From the NCBI GenBank assembly GCA_914767715.1, contig OU612068.1:3720001-3784000 (forward strand): a stretch of 64,000 nt of DNA, given 5' to 3'. The notes beneath the pieces are model-generated. The model was not told where the DNA came from. It made no database searches and was given only the letters and a program-made list of their open reading frames with translations. Positions 11,101 through 23,695 of the stretch are shown here, piece after piece. The number at the start of each line of letters is the position of its first letter. Positions within the stretch are counted from its first letter, which is position 1. Origin of the DNA: Membranipora membranacea (taxonomy: Eukaryota > Bryozoa > Gymnolaemata > Cheilostomatida > Membraniporidae). The translations under genes and the position numbers were made by a program.

Positions 11101-14100
11101 GCAGCTAAGCAATTGAAACAATCAACAAAATGGACTAGCATCGAATTTAAATTACAGAAATCTTTTTATAAAATACACAAAAATGAACAGCTGATTCATT
11201 ATTCTTAGATAATCAGAAGTAAGGATCTTCATCAAATGATATCATATCGAGATAGCAGCACCGAAAACACACAACAATACTCACCACGACTGATTTTTGT
11301 TTCTCCACCATTTGTTTCCTATGCATGAGTATGCTGTGCCTGTTTGAGTCTGGGTGTGATTGAGTAGGACTGTGTATCAGACTCGGAGGTCTCGGAGGCT
11401 GAGGTAGAGGCTGAGTGGTGCTGGATGGTGACATCATCGGAGGTACAGGAGGCAGGGGATCATTCATTAATCTACTATGTCTTCGATCTGCTACATTGCC
11501 TCCTTCACTAAAATCTAAAAACAAACTCAAACTGTGCATTCAAGGTGATGCTGATTTATCTTGACAATTACACCAAAGAAACAGACGATGAAAATTTTAC
11601 AAAGGCAAATGACATGGACAAAAAAGCTTTTAGGTTATGCTCAATCAAATTCCATGGACATACTGTCAAATCTAAGTACAACTAAATTGTTGCTCACCAG
11701 AAAGTTGACTATACATAGACAGTCGATCTGGTTTGGCTGGTCGCTGGGGCTGAACAAGTGCCTGTGCTGGGACGTCACCGCCGTAGCCTGAGTCCAAGGT
11801 TAGACTTGGTCTATAGGCAGGTATAGGTAAGCCCTTCTTCTCAGGTGCATGCTCAACTGAAGGACTTTCACTGCGCTCGACTGGTTTTTGTGTTATATTC
11901 TCCTTCGACTTTTTACGAGCAAGTTTCTCCAATCGCTTCTGTTCTCTTTCTTCTTCTAACCTCTCTGGAATATGAAGTTAAACAGTAAACATCATGGGAG
12001 GAGTGTCATTGTGCCAGATTTTCAATTTCAACAAAAGATGATGGAGATTAACTAGCTGACACTTTAAAAACACATACATATGAATGCATTCTTTATCCCG
12101 AATCTATTCATTGGCCTTGTCGACTTAAGCAGCTTAATTCCGTTTCACATATTTGCAAGTGGTACACTGGTGTTACCTTGAGGTAAAATGGAGACGAACT
12201 GGAGGTAAAACCCTGTGGTAAACTGCAGGTAAAATGAAGGCAAGCTGGTTGTAAACTGGAGGTAAACTGGTCGCAAACTTGAGATAAACTTTTCGCAAAC
12301 TGATGGTAACCTGGGGGTTACCTAGTCGCAAACTTAAGGCAATCAGATCGAAGCTGGTTGTAAACCGGTCGCAAAATTGAAGTAAACTAGTGGCAAACTG
12401 GAGACAAACTAGTGGCAAACTGGAGACAAACTAGTGGCAAACTGGAGACAAATTAGAGGTAAACTAGAAGCAAACTTGAGGTAAACTGGTCGCAAACTTG
12501 AGGTAAACTGGTCGACAACTTTAGGTAAACTGGTCGCAATCTTTAGGTAAACTGGTAAGAAACTGGTCGCTAACTGGAGACAAACTAGTAGCAAAATTTA
12601 GGTTATCTGGTGGCAAACTGGAGGTAAGCTGGTGGCAAAATGGAGGTGAACTAGTAGAAAATTGGAGATTATCTTACGGTGAGTTGGATGTAAACTGGAG
12701 GTGAACTGACATTGCTACACATGATTTAGAGTGGCCTCACTGATACTATACACAGATGGATCATGTCAAAACATAAATTCCAAGTATAAATAGATAATGA
12801 AGTCCTAATCTTACTCTGTTGTTCTTGTTCCTGCATGACTTTCTCTTGTTTGATTATATTCTCTTGTCTCACCAGACCACCATCACTGCTACCAGCTACA
12901 GCCTTCAGGAAGTCCTCTACATACAACTTCTGTTGCTCAGACACTTCTCTCAATTTCTTGACATATCGTCGTGCGACAAAGCCTCTTATCACTGTAAATG
13001 GGGATGAAGTATGAAGTATTAGTGGAGCGGGTTAAACACACACATCTCTGTTGTGGTTGACTAGATTTACAGGTGCCCATCAGAACAGCAAAACATATCT
13101 ATCTACATTTCATATTTGTGTATATATCAGTAATTGTATTTTGACCTACCAGCTTGCACTTTGATTGTGGCTTGTGTCAGCTCAGAAAGTCTTTTTGATA
13201 AAGCTTCTGCATGGAATGATTTGAGGAATACCTTCGTCTTGCTACAAATAATAAGGTTTTATCACTTCAGGATCCTCAATAATAAAATACAAGATGAGAG
13301 TAGCTCAATAGAGCTTAAATCAACTAAACTCAGATATCTATGTGTCCAGTGAGTTAACTCAAATTAATTTCACCAAATTTTTGAACCTCACAAAAATAAT
13401 GGGTACCTTACCCCACATGCCAGTCTGTCACGTTGGCTCTACTCAGTATCTGTTTACAGGTGTTTCCATCGACAGGCACATCAGGGTGATAGAGTAAGAT
13501 CTTGTACGTGTTGATAAAATCCTCAATATGAGGGCGGAGCGCGTAACCGTCCCGTCTTATCTGCACTGTCTGCAGCATTCCTGTGTACCTCAGCTTAAAA
13601 ATTGATTAAATTATAGATATTTACATGAGCCGTGGACATGGATTTAAAGATATGAAATTATTGGATTAACCTCTTTTAGAAGCCAAAGAGCACGGCGACT
13701 TGTGAGAATACAGCTAGCAGTAAATCTACCTTTACAAATACATCAAAATACATTCCAATGCCATGATTTGCTTACCTGAGAGAGAACATATGATTGGTCG
13801 AATTCAGCGGGCTGCTGATGGTCGTTAGGTTTGAGACAGCGTATAAAATGAGGTTCTGCCTGAGACATGTGCTTTATCAGATCTTGTAGAGAATTCTGAA
13901 GACAAACATAGGACATGAGAATGCAAGTCAGGGCAAGGTCGTAGGGCAGAAAAGGGTACCTAGATTTATATAGAGTTTTTAGTTAAAATTATGATTATTA
14001 TGGTTGGCAGATAGCAGAAAGTATTTGGCAAAATATTGGATGTGCTCTAAAAAAATCATTTCTACGCATAAATATGGATTGTTGAGGTTGAAAACATCCA

Positions 14101-17100
14101 TTTGCAGAAGTGCTATCAGGAGTCAAAAGCTAGCATTTATCACACCTTAGTCATAAGATACATAAAATAATCATCTAGACATCGCATCAAACACTGGAGG
14201 TGAGTAAGATGACACTGAACTTTACCTTGAACTGGGTTCCAACAGTGAATTTCTTTGTGTTAGTCGGTACGACCGGCTTCTGACTACGCTTCTAAAAAAG
14301 AAATAACGTAATTAGTCAACATGGAGCAACTTGTTATAATTGCACCTGGTACAACATTCTACTTTGTGCACATGAAAAGCGGTGCCTTCATCAATTTTCA
14401 TTCGTATGCCTGCATTTAGAGTTGCTCCCCTCCACAGGTCACTCCTAAATGGAGGGGGAGCAACTCCTGAAACATTCAGACGGAATAAACTTGATCTAAG
14501 CAGGGAGATTTGGACAAACTCCCTGATCTAAGCAGTGCCCTACATTTTGTTAAGATGTTCCAGACAAATCACATGAGACATAGTGTTCCAAAGTGATACC
14601 TCCACCTGGGGTTTCATGTACAGGCAAATAATTCATAACAACTCATATTTTAAAGCTGAGCGGGAAACTAATGGTCTGTCAGATGCTATGTTTGAAAGTT
14701 GTAGGTTAAGAAGATTAGAGAAAGAAAACTATAATGGTTTAGAGCCTCATCACCTCTTTTTCCACAAGATCAGTAAACTAAAATAAGTCACCATCTTATC
14801 AAGTCCACAAAACAAGCATTATAATGTATGAATATGTATATATGCGTATAGAGCGCGTACATAAGTTTCGCCTGATTGGGGGCCCAACAATTCAATAAAT
14901 TCATAGGTAAAGTGAGATGAGATGAGAAAGGAAGATAATCTCACACATAGCAATGAAACAAAAGGACTGGCAAAAAACTGCAACCCTTATTGAAATTAGA
15001 ACTTCATTGAAGGCAGTATCATGAAGGACAGTAATAGTGATTGCTTTATATTGCTGACTTACAGAGAATATGGATTTCCTAGTTCTATTTTGTAGTGCCA
15101 GGGTACCGGTCCTTGTGAGTGTACCTGATAACAGAGGACAGTAAAGAGTCACAGGTACACGAGATAAACAAAATGAGCGTGTGCCATATCACACAGATAA
15201 TTTAAGCCGTTACTAATTAAACAACAGGATTGTGTACATGTCAAAATTGATTCCATAGCAAGAGGGCGATATGAAATGGTTAATAACGTCTTCAATACTA
15301 CTGATTCTTACCTTTAAATATCATTCTAAGAAGGTCATTACTGCTTCTCTTGAGTATAGACATGAGTGAAGGAGGGATTGTGTCCCTATTTTTCTCCAGC
15401 CAGTTTTTAACATCGTAAGTTACCTCCCCAGCGTAGTGATTGATTGTAAAGCTAGGTTTAGTCACAGATTTATGACTTTTGTAACAGCCGTATGAAGACA
15501 GATTATCATTCAGCTTCCGCACAAATGTTGCATCCGTGGCCTGTAAAACGAAAAGTATGACTTGAGCGAGAGGTAGAATTGTTTGAGGTACAGATAAAAT
15601 TTGATTAAAAAAATTAGAGCAGACCGTCAGGGAAAGCTTGCAACCCTGTTTGAGCAGGGAGCGAGTGGATCCAAGTTCCTTTCAGTGGTCTGTAATATGA
15701 AAACCAGTAATACGTTAAAGAGTGTCTCATGACATAAAAGGAAACATTACAAAAGGTATTTCTGATCTGGAACTGCCTCGAATACTGAATAAGAGAACGT
15801 GTCTTGTGATTTGATCATGTCAGAAATCTAATTTTTTTCAATTTAAAATCAATTGTTATGGACAATGTTTACCCGAGGGAAGTGGCTCTCTTCGTCGAGT
15901 AGAGCCAGGATACCGATTGGTCTCTTGAGGAACAGATCTAGTAAAGCTTGATTGTCAGAGTAAGATATGTGAGTCCACTTCACTCCTTCAGATTTATACT
16001 CCTCCTGCTCAAGGCTAAATATATGCTGTAATTGACAATGTTTACCATAACGAATACTGTATATGCATATGTAAGTATGTATTCTTTTTCTACAATTCTA
16101 TATCATTTCAATTTTGAATTTTTTTTCAAATAGTGCCCAAAAGAATAGAGAAAAAGGGAAAAAGAACATTAGCGTTAGAATAATATGAATATCTATATGT
16201 ATAAGTGTAAGCCAATAAATTAAAGACTGTTATTGTTTACAGATAATCTATGAGCAGATAATTCCAATGAGCTATTTAAGATATGAGATTAAGCAGAGGT
16301 ATTTCAAAGACAAAAACTTGCACATTTACAATGACTATTAGAGATTGATAAGCAAATCATGCAATCTTGTGTAAAAAGTTTCAATTTCATCAATTCATCA
16401 TCGTCTAGGGAATCAAAGTTTTTGATGAATAAAAAGCCAAGCAATCATATCTAGCTATCATACCCAGTACGCTTCTTTTGGTTCGGAAATGACCTCAACT
16501 TAAATTTGTGGCTCGATTCACGTCATACCTGAGACAGTATATTACTTATAATTTATTATTATACTATAACCAGCCATGTTGACGGATAGGTGTTTTGGAC
16601 AGGTTTCCTGTTGACAGGCAGTCAATATCAGCTTTGTCCCCCCTTTAGAAACAACTGTCTCTCTTTTTTATTAATCAAAGGAAATAATTCAATATGGCTA
16701 TATCGAGGGATTACATTGAAACTGTTTGAGGTATTATTTCTGCGCCGTATGTCCTGCCTCAGGGTTGATATCTGATTATACCTCAGACTAATTTGTAATG
16801 CTGGCTTGCTTTATTCCTCTCAATCAGGAGAGATTGTTAGGAAAGCTATCAACTGTGAGCCAAGCAGTTAGACCATGACACAAGACCATAAGTCTATGCA
16901 CGAGACATAGATAGAGCATTACCCCACAGAGTATTCAATGTTGTCTCCCTTACACAAAGAACAGACAAATCTTGAGTGGAGATCCTGGTTGAGGGCATTG
17001 TCTAATGTTAACAACCTAAACCCATGCGTGACTGTGAGTAAATCAAAGCTAAGTGATGATCATTGACATCGGTGAGGGATTTTAAGCTTAAACTTAGCTA

Positions 17101-20100
17101 CTGACCTCATTGAAGAAGAACTGTAGATGTTCATTTGCTAGGTTGATACAAGCTTGTTCAAAGCTGTTGGAGGTAAAGTTTTCAAAACCAAATATGTCTA
17201 AAATACCTAAAAAAAACCATAAATACATCTCAGCAACAAGGAAATCATGGACCTTTTGAAGGGTTTTTCTTTGACATATATTACACAATTTGAAAACACT
17301 TGACCTTCACTTGGGGATCGAAGTGACACTCTTAGTGTACAAATGTATATAATTATATACATATATAATGGGTAAGTGCAGTGCGGCTTCAGCTTGACAA
17401 GGTCCTCAAAAGATTGAGATCTAGAATTGGAAACACACATGAACTTTTTGCAAAGGGAATCAGCAAGTAGAGCAATATATTCCGGCTGCTGGCGAACAAA
17501 CTCATCATATTAATATTTAGACATTAGGCCCACATTGAGACGGAATCAGTAATTACGGCTGATTTGCTGTCAGCAAATCCCCAGTCTAACCTTAGCTTGA
17601 ATGCACACAGCGTCACAACTATAACAAGATTGAGAGATACAAGCTAAGCTTACCTATCTCCAATTGATCAGTTGATCGATTCTGAGGAGCTAATCTTTGG
17701 TTTATTTTATTCACTATCCAGCTGAAGAGTCTGCCATATATGACTTTAGCGATGGCGTCACGGGCATCTGAAACATAAGAGTACTGACTGATATATAATT
17801 ATGGTGCAACTTTTTTCAAGAAGTGAATTATAATACCTTTATTCAATGGCGATAAAAGTACAACTATCTAAGTTGGCCGTTCGAAAATGCCATCTGACCT
17901 TAACATAATAATTCATCCGCAAATTTATCCAGCTTGTTCATTTTCTCATTTCAGTAGATTACAACTTTGAAATTTGGCCTTGACCAATCAGGAATCCATT
18001 ATTAGATAGACACATTGGTATAAAGACTAACTATAAATGCAGCGCTAGTATATCACAATGTCAGTAAATGCGAGGGCTGAGGGAACAGATTGAGTATATA
18101 TGTAACCACAGATTTTTGACTCCCCCTCACTGTGTACCTTCAGGGTATTGACTCATTTTATTAATAATTCCATTATGATTTGAGTCATGTCAAAATTTTC
18201 TTTAACATAATCATCATAATCAACATCAACATCATAATTGCTCATTTCCTCATATGACAGGACTCAGATACATTTGGACGCAACTGATAAACTCTCAAAC
18301 AAAATACTCAAAAGATTTTACAGTGTTTAGGCAAAGATTTTGCAGAGTGAAGGCACAGATTTTATGTATTACAGATTTTAAAGTAGGCACAGAACCTACA
18401 ACAATAATATCGAGTATAGGAAAAGCACCGATTTATGCTTTGGGATGCGGCGTGAAATATGACAACTTGATTTTAATCAACCGACCTTCAGCCTGGTGTT
18501 TGTTGAAGTCGATCTGAATGTGCTCGCCTCTCGTCTTATTTGTCAGCCTTGTCAGACATTCTCGTAGCTCCTGGGTATCGATACCAAACAGTCCTGCTGT
18601 TAAATTGAGCTCTTCATTACCAGCTATGTTAACTTTGTCTTCATTAGCTGATTGGGCAGCAAAGTCGATGTTACCAACGGATAAAACTCCTGAGAGGATA
18701 GCCATCAAATCCGTCTGTTCCTGAGAATGAAGACAATTAAGGATTGATAGAAAAATAAGTAGCCTTATGACATGGCATAATATGAAGCTATGCCAGATGT
18801 GAACACACAAAAGCTAATGTCACATGGTTCTCAACAAATACCAAAATGAGTCACACATTTTAGATAGAGTATTTAAAACTAATTTCTATTTGGAGATGAA
18901 AACTTGGAGATAAGTTACATTCTCATTTTCTGTGACACTGACACCTTGCCGCGTCCCTCCAGTCAGACACGGAACATTGAAAATGCGTAGCTTACCTCTT
19001 CTGAGAAACCGACCAGGTCCATGGCATTCTGAAGCTCCTCAAACTTATGTTGAAGCTTCGCAGGTTCTCTCTCTACCTTGTCATTAGTTCTGGTATACCT
19101 GCAATACAGATTCTTAGACTAAACTAGACATTTACACTAAATAATACTTAATTCTTTGGTTTATAAATTGCTCATGGCAGGTGTATTCCATTTCAAGCCT
19201 GTTGAATACAAAAATTGGTTCATTTCTTTCGCGGAAAATAAATCAATGACCATATCAAACCAATAAATGGTTGTTGGTGCAAACATCAAACAAATGGTTG
19301 ATGGTGCATCGATTATTTGAAACAATCCAAAAAGTGATATGAATTTATATAGCAATACAGAACATGCAGGCTTATGTTCGATCCCTGTCTTTATACTGGT
19401 CACATATTATACCTGTACTCTTTGGGTGGTTTGAGTTTGTATAGAGCTCGTTGTTCAGGTGAGCATCCTGCCAGCATATAACTAAATATATGGAAGTTCT
19501 CATCGCCAGTGTTCTGGTTAACTACACGAGATTTCTCTAACAGGTATTCACTGATTTTTGCACCGACCACTACAATATGGCAATAAGTTCGGTGAGTGTA
19601 CGAATTCAATTTTACATCCAATACCTCGCTGAGCAGCAACCAGATCAAATTATCGACAGTCTATCATGTGTACCTGGTAAAGGTGTGACCATTATATCAC
19701 ACCTCACTTACAGACAGGGTCGATGAGCTTGTTGTCCAGTGTTTGCAAGCAAAGCATACAAGTCTTGCAATGGACTAGGGATAGCTCTGGCGTTGAACAC
19801 ATTCACAAAGCCAAGGCAGGACGCGCCCCAAAACAAAAATTGTGGAAGTGAGCAATACACACCACACACGGCAGGTTCAAACGAATTGAGCGTCACATTT
19901 CTCCCATTAAAAACACAAAATTCCCCTCATCATGTCCAAACACCAGCCAAGTGACACTCCTACACTTCCATATCCTGACTCATATACTGATAGTTCATAA
20001 ATCATACTGCTAGAGACAACAACAGTCACCAAAATAACCATCTCACAAATAGTTGGTTTCGACAGGGTATAAAAAAGGATTACCATAAATTAATTTGATA

Positions 20101-23100
20101 GTTATGCAAAAGTTTTCTCTCTACAGGCAACAACTGGTAACCCACATAAATGTACACTATCTATAAGCCAGTTGTCAGAGTTCTTGAGGATTCTGCAGGT
20201 GCCAAGCTGGTTATTTATCAACTTCATTGATATTTTCATTAGCATTATTTACATTTTGACCAGAGAGTTATTATATAGTATATGATAACTCTATGGTTAT
20301 GACTAAGAAGGTATAGTATTAACAGGAAATCAGGAGAGATAGGTGAGAGGAATATCCAATCTGCACACATTATTGGGGCTTCTATTTAATCAGAGGGAAA
20401 AAAAGTATGAGTTATAATTATTTCTGTAGAACATACCTGAGCCAGAGTTGAACTGCAGCTGTATATATTTGCCGAATCGACTGGAGTTATCGTTGATCAC
20501 TGTTTTAGCATTTCCAAACGCCTCCAGCAGAGGATTTACCTAAAAAATTAAAGAGTTGGGACTGTTAACATTTTTGTGCTTGTGAGACATTGATGAGCAA
20601 AATCACTTAGAAACCCCTTAGTTCATGCAATGATCATAAACGTAAACGTTTGTTGCAAGCTGATAATTTTGAATTTTGAAAAAAAACTACCACATTTTTC
20701 CACACCAAACCACCATTTCCAAGATGAAATAACGAGAACTCCACCCTTTCATTCTAATAGAGAAGTATGGTGGTGCCAGTGGTATTGCTTCACGCAGCTA
20801 ATCTAAACATTTGCAACAAGTGAGTAGTCAAGCCCAATAGCCTGGTAGACGATAGCCGTTTAACCACAGAGCCATCTACCTACCTACCAACCAATATTCG
20901 TCGTTCTTCATTAAATATGCAGCAACAGGTGTAAAAAACTGATAGTGACCTTGCAATCCATGCAAGCAGCAAGCAGGGACACAGGAACAGAGAGTAACTT
21001 GAGACATTACATGTCATATCATATCACTCAAATCTATGACAGCAGAATTAAAAGATTCACAACTGTGTATTGTTAGCACAAACATAACAGAAGCAGCCTT
21101 GCAAAGTCAAACAAGTAGTTTGAAGCAAAGCTCAGCTTTGCGTATGCCTATTAGATATGACGATCTTTACTGGATCCTTTCATGAGTGGTGTTACTGGTT
21201 GCGACATTTTACAGACAGTGACTACCGAGTAACAGACACAAACTAAACACAGAGCCTTGATAATCACACACTCACCTGTAAGATCTGTTGTTCCAGCTGT
21301 GTGTTGCCGTTGCAGAGTTCTATTATCTGTTTGACTACAAACTTTGTACTCTCTGTCTTGCCTGCTCCGCTCTCACCGCTAAGAATAGTTGTAACAACCT
21401 TACATAAAGCTCACATACTGGCAGGCATCTCAAATTGACTTACAAATTTAATTATGTGAGAAAATTATCATATCCATAGAACTGAAATGATTGAAAATAT
21501 GTATTATGTCAGAGCTGAAAACTACACAGTCGACATGTAGAAACAGGCTGTAAACACAGTATTTATGTAAATGTGAAATCTATGTTTAAATGTTCATCCG
21601 GGCAACCATAATTAACCTGTCAACCTGGTATGAAATCTCTACAAGGTGCTTTTACTAGAGGAATCCTGTCTTGTGGAGTGACTAACAGCTAGTTAGCCAA
21701 CCAATGATCCATAAACACGAATTAGCCATAAAGTGTGAACCGGATCGGTTTTACTTCCCAGTTTTTAATACCAGGAATAAAAGATACATAGATTTCATAG
21801 ACAGCTACAGGCATCATCGTTATTAATGACAACAGACGGCGCAGTTAGCCATTATAACCCAAATGTCAATAGCTTGATGTCGCGTCAAGCAATTCTTGAC
21901 TATATAAAAATTTCCACATGAAGAGAAGTATATATTTAGTAAATCAAGGGTGGATAAGATTTCATAGTCTATCAGGTCTTCAAGTATAGAGCAGCTCGAT
22001 ACTCTACACTATATGTTAGGCATAGATATTTAATTTCTGCAGTTGATCAAGTTTGCGTGAGCTAAGAATTACCAAGCTGACAATTACAGTCCTTCAATAA
22101 AATCAAGCCAAGCCTAGGTTTTCATTACCAGTCTCTCATATCAACTAATTATAGCGTATTTTTGCCCACAGACTATAATATACTTTTAAGTGGTGTGTCA
22201 ACATAACAATATAATCTACAAGCAGTAGAAAACTAGCTGGCGACAGCAAGGAATGTGTAACCTTCAGTATAGAAACAGTGGCACCAATTGGTTTAGAGTG
22301 GGTGACCACAAATCTAACAACGAGGGACAGCGTCATAAATTGTCTGAGGCAGACCCTGGTAGCTTGAACCTCAATAATATTTGACGGCTTTTCCATCCCA
22401 GTCCTATATATACATGTAGATTCATTCTTGAACCAGCAAGTCATGTTTCACTTTGGTCATTGTAAAATCTTCTACTAGTGGTTTACCAGAGCCCTACCTG
22501 ATGACGATACATTGATCCTGAGGTTCTGTATTATATTCAGCTCCCAGCATGCATCTGTACACATGAGATACTATGGCATATATGTGAGGTGGATCCGTGT
22601 GAAGCTTTGAATTCTTATAAGAGTAAGCGATCTGCAAGAGAAAAGGACATAAGCTAGAGAAAACCTGGAAAAAAATTGAAGAAGGAGTGTACATGTATTC
22701 CACGCAGAAGTAAACAAGACCAATCCATTGTTTACACATGGATATAAAAACAGAGACTTATATGGTGAACCATATCAAATAACAGCCATGACAAGTTGCT
22801 GAGTACTCCTCTCCTAAGATGATGGGAGTAAGCAGATTTCCCCATAGTATTGATCTAACGATTAAATCAACTATTCAGGAAGCTATCACTAACACACAAA
22901 TCTACAATTTTATTTCCTTGATGTGTTATTCAGTTACCTAGCATTATTTGTTTGTGGTTACATCATATTGGTAGTCATTGTAGTGAGGTAATTAGCCTTT
23001 AGGGATCAGTGGTATAGTCACAGTAACTTACATCATGGTAAAGTGCCATTGGGTCATTAACAGCGAAGATATAAGAGGGGAAATACCAAATGCTGAACTT

Positions 23101-23695
23101 CTATGATTCAATATGATTAAGAACAAATCAATTACGGTTACGATTAGACATGTACCAAACACATTTCCATTGCACAATCCACAAGTGCAGAGTAATTGAT
23201 GTAGACACCAAGAAGTGACGCCCTGATACATCATACTAAATGACTAACCTTCTTGTCATAAATTTGTAAGTCTTTGAATGGATTCACAGCAATCAATATA
23301 TCTCCAACATAAGTCTACAAAATCCCAAAATGACGACAGGATATAGTGAACATTCCATATGTACACTAATTAAATCAATTTGACATAACTTTGACCAGCA
23401 TTTATGGAGACTGATAGCATGAAGGGCAAGAGGAGACACTATATCAGTGTGTGTAACTAAAACATACACCTTCTTCTAGGTTATTTTGTCACAACCACTG
23501 TCCGCCAATGAATAAAATTCAAAATGGCAAATCACACTATCTATTTGTGTTCGCGTTACTCACATAGATCTTATCCTGCATATATCGGGCTCGCAGCTCG
23601 TCCAAAATAATCTGTTCATCAAGTTTGGAGAGTTCAGCCAGATTGTCGGTTGCACCAACACCTCTCCACGAAATTGAGAGTCTTGTTTTCTCCAT
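8187..23695 (-). CDS. Unconventional myosin with C-terminal SH2 domain (class XXVIII-like), complete
   Basis: Actin-based motor, 1,177 residues. Exons in coding order: 23695-23564, 23314-23249, 22631-22498, 21378-21276, 20539-20437, 19569-19413, 19098-18996, 18720-18486, 17767-17654, 17206-17106, 16025-15873, 15540-15312, 15124-15063, 14291-14226, 13895-13776, 13593-13412, 13241-13150, 12991-12815, 11964-11698, 11514-11285, 10470-10253, 9849-9760, 9507-9390, 9123-8956, 8591-8511, 8219-8187. The start is chosen because an in-frame TGA sits two codons upstream. The motor begins almost at residue 1, without an N-terminal SH3-like subdomain. P-loop GESGAGKT is at 112-119, switch [10 protein letters not shown] at 161-169, switch II DIFGFE at 386-391, and there is a Glu at the TEDS position in the cardiomyopathy loop. 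One IQ motif ([13 protein letters not shown]) lies near 715-727. A charged stretch and a proline-rich linker ([16 protein letters not shown], an RRHS site) follow. The SH2 domain is at about 1004-1084, with WFHGII and the phosphotyrosine-binding Arg in GAFMIRLSE (R1032), then a PxxP tail. From memory, motor-IQ-SH2 is the class XXVIII architecture. Confidence 0.88.
12178..12715. repeat. 11/22-bp minisatellite in myosin intron 18
   Basis: Imperfect repeats built on AAACTGG plus a variable tetramer (AGGT, TCGC, AGAC, TGGC) cover some 540 bases of the intron between exons 12991-12815 and 11964-11698. The cleanest part, around 12385-12450, has a 22-bp period. Open frames on the minus strand through it have no protein features. 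Confidence 0.8.

Noticed and set aside
12173-12594. Two open frames rich in LPPVYL and FATSL on the minus strand
   Set aside because: They are translations of the 22-bp minisatellite inside a myosin intron.
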